Source: Leptolyngbyaceae cyanobacterium CSSed165cm_216 (lineage in GTDB: Bacteria > Cyanobacteriota > Cyanobacteriia > Phormidesmidales > Phormidesmidaceae). Taken from it: DNA of 5,669 bases. Location: NCBI GenBank assembly GCA_007135385.1, contig SLIY01000242.1, forward strand, positions 1 through 5,669. The letters run 5' to 3'. Below the pieces are notes generated by a model, which was not told the DNA's origin, did no database searches, and was given only the letters and a program-made list of their open reading frames with translations. Below, piece after piece: positions 5,390-5,669 of this stretch. A program made the translations under genes and the position numbers. Position 1 is the first letter of the stretch. Each line of letters opens with the position of its first letter.

Positions 5390-5472
5390 CGTAGGCTGGG
5401 CAAAGCTTGCGTGCCCATCAGCCCCATCGGCAGACCTGATGGGCACGGGCCTGGCCCTTTGCCCATCCTACG
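5390..5472. repeat. 83-bp palindromic intergenic element (MITE-like)
   Basis: The outer arms CGTAGGCTGGGCAAAG (5390-5405) and CTTTGCCCATCCTACG (5457-5472) are inverted repeats with 15 of 16 matches. The inner arms CGTGCCCATCAG (5410-5421) and CTGATGGGCACG (5436-5447) match 12 of 12, around a 14-nt loop. Unpaired bulges of 4 and 9 nt separate the inner and outer arms. It sits between the tRNA and the convergent pstB terminator. The nested-arm architecture with sharp ends is typical of small non-autonomous palindromic elements found dispersed in cyanobacterial genomes. No clear target-site duplication is seen, and its copy number cannot be judged from one window. Confidence 0.65.
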
Positions 5473-5478
5473 TTAAGC

Positions 5479-5507
5479 AAAAAAAACAGGGCGTTAACGC
5501 CCTGTTT
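5479..5507 (-). terminator. Rho-independent terminator of pstB
   Basis: The 24-bp perfect palindrome at 5484-5507 has the half-arm AAACAGGGCGTT. On the minus strand it folds into a GC-rich stem immediately followed by a run of eight T (A5479-A5486 on the plus strand), the classical intrinsic terminator form. It lies 40 nt past the pstB stop. It could also stop plus-strand transcription from the tRNA side, with a weaker TTT tail. Confidence 0.9.
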
Positions 5508-5546
5508 CGTGTGACGGATGAATCGGTTACGACAATCAGCCCTGGC

Positions 5547-5669
5547 CTAGCCAAACCGACCGCTGACGTAGTCGCGGGTGCGCTGGTCGACGGGGTTAGA
5601 GAAGATCTTGTCGGTGGTGTCAGCTTCTACCAAATAACCGACCCGTTTACCCCCTTCCAGGGCCTCGGC
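5547..5669 (-). CDS. pstB: Phosphate ABC transporter ATPase PstB, C-terminal end
   Basis: Only the last 40 codons and the TAG stop (5547-5549) are in the window. The fragment reads through GYLVEADTTDKIFSNP and ends DYVSGRFG, the characteristic C-terminal signature of PstB (family: G-x-L-V-E ... IF-x-NP ... DYVSGRFG). PstB is the cytoplasmic ATPase that drives PstA/PstC and the phosphate-binding protein PstS for high-affinity phosphate uptake. Walker A, Walker B and the ABC signature lie beyond the window edge. The stop is followed after 40 nt by a strong terminator, so this is the last gene of its transcription unit, as expected for pstB in a pstSCAB-type operon. Cyanobacteria often have more than one pstB; which copy this is cannot be told. 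Confidence 0.9.
   Translation of the reverse strand, partial: AEALEGGKRVGYLVEADTTDKIFSNPVDQRTRDYVSGRFG

Overview
The window comes from a cyanobacterium. It encodes the photosystem II subunit PsbX and a single-domain YggT/Ycf19 (YlmG) protein. The octamer GCGATCGC (HIP1) occurs six times in 5.7 kb (starts 86, 389, 827, 1540, 2766, 3282), far above the chance expectation of about 0.1. The moderately GC-rich DNA, the heptamer repeats and the palindromic intergenic element would suit a filamentous Leptolyngbya-like lineage, but that is a guess; genus cannot be read from this sequence.

Layout from left to right: (1) the N-terminal 368 codons of a glycogen/alpha-glucan phosphorylase (glgP, minus strand, cut by the window edge); (2) a divergent spacer and a 45-codon small gene of unknown function (plus), followed by a likely hairpin terminator; (3) a 270-codon unrecognised soluble protein (minus); (4) a 462-bp non-coding stretch with a 12-bp palindrome, a 12-bp tandem duplication and a perfect 17-bp hairpin that ends psbX; (5) psbX (minus, 39 codons); (6) a 308-bp divergent promoter region; (7) ylmG (plus); (8) a 105-bp convergent spacer built almost entirely of degenerate heptamer repeats in two opposed arms; (9) accC, biotin carboxylase (minus, complete, catalytic residues intact); (10) tRNA-Leu(GAG) (plus); (11) an 83-bp palindromic, MITE-like element; (12) a classical terminator followed by the last 40 codons of pstB (minus, cut by the window edge).

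These are mostly core housekeeping functions: glycogen breakdown, fatty acid synthesis, photosystem II, phosphate uptake and a leucine tRNA. They are separate transcription units rather than one operon; every adjacent pair is divergent, convergent, or separated by a terminator or a long spacer. I see no defence system, phage, CRISPR array or transposase gene. The most interesting material is the intergenic repeats and the two unrecognised proteins. I found no convincing new multi-gene system.
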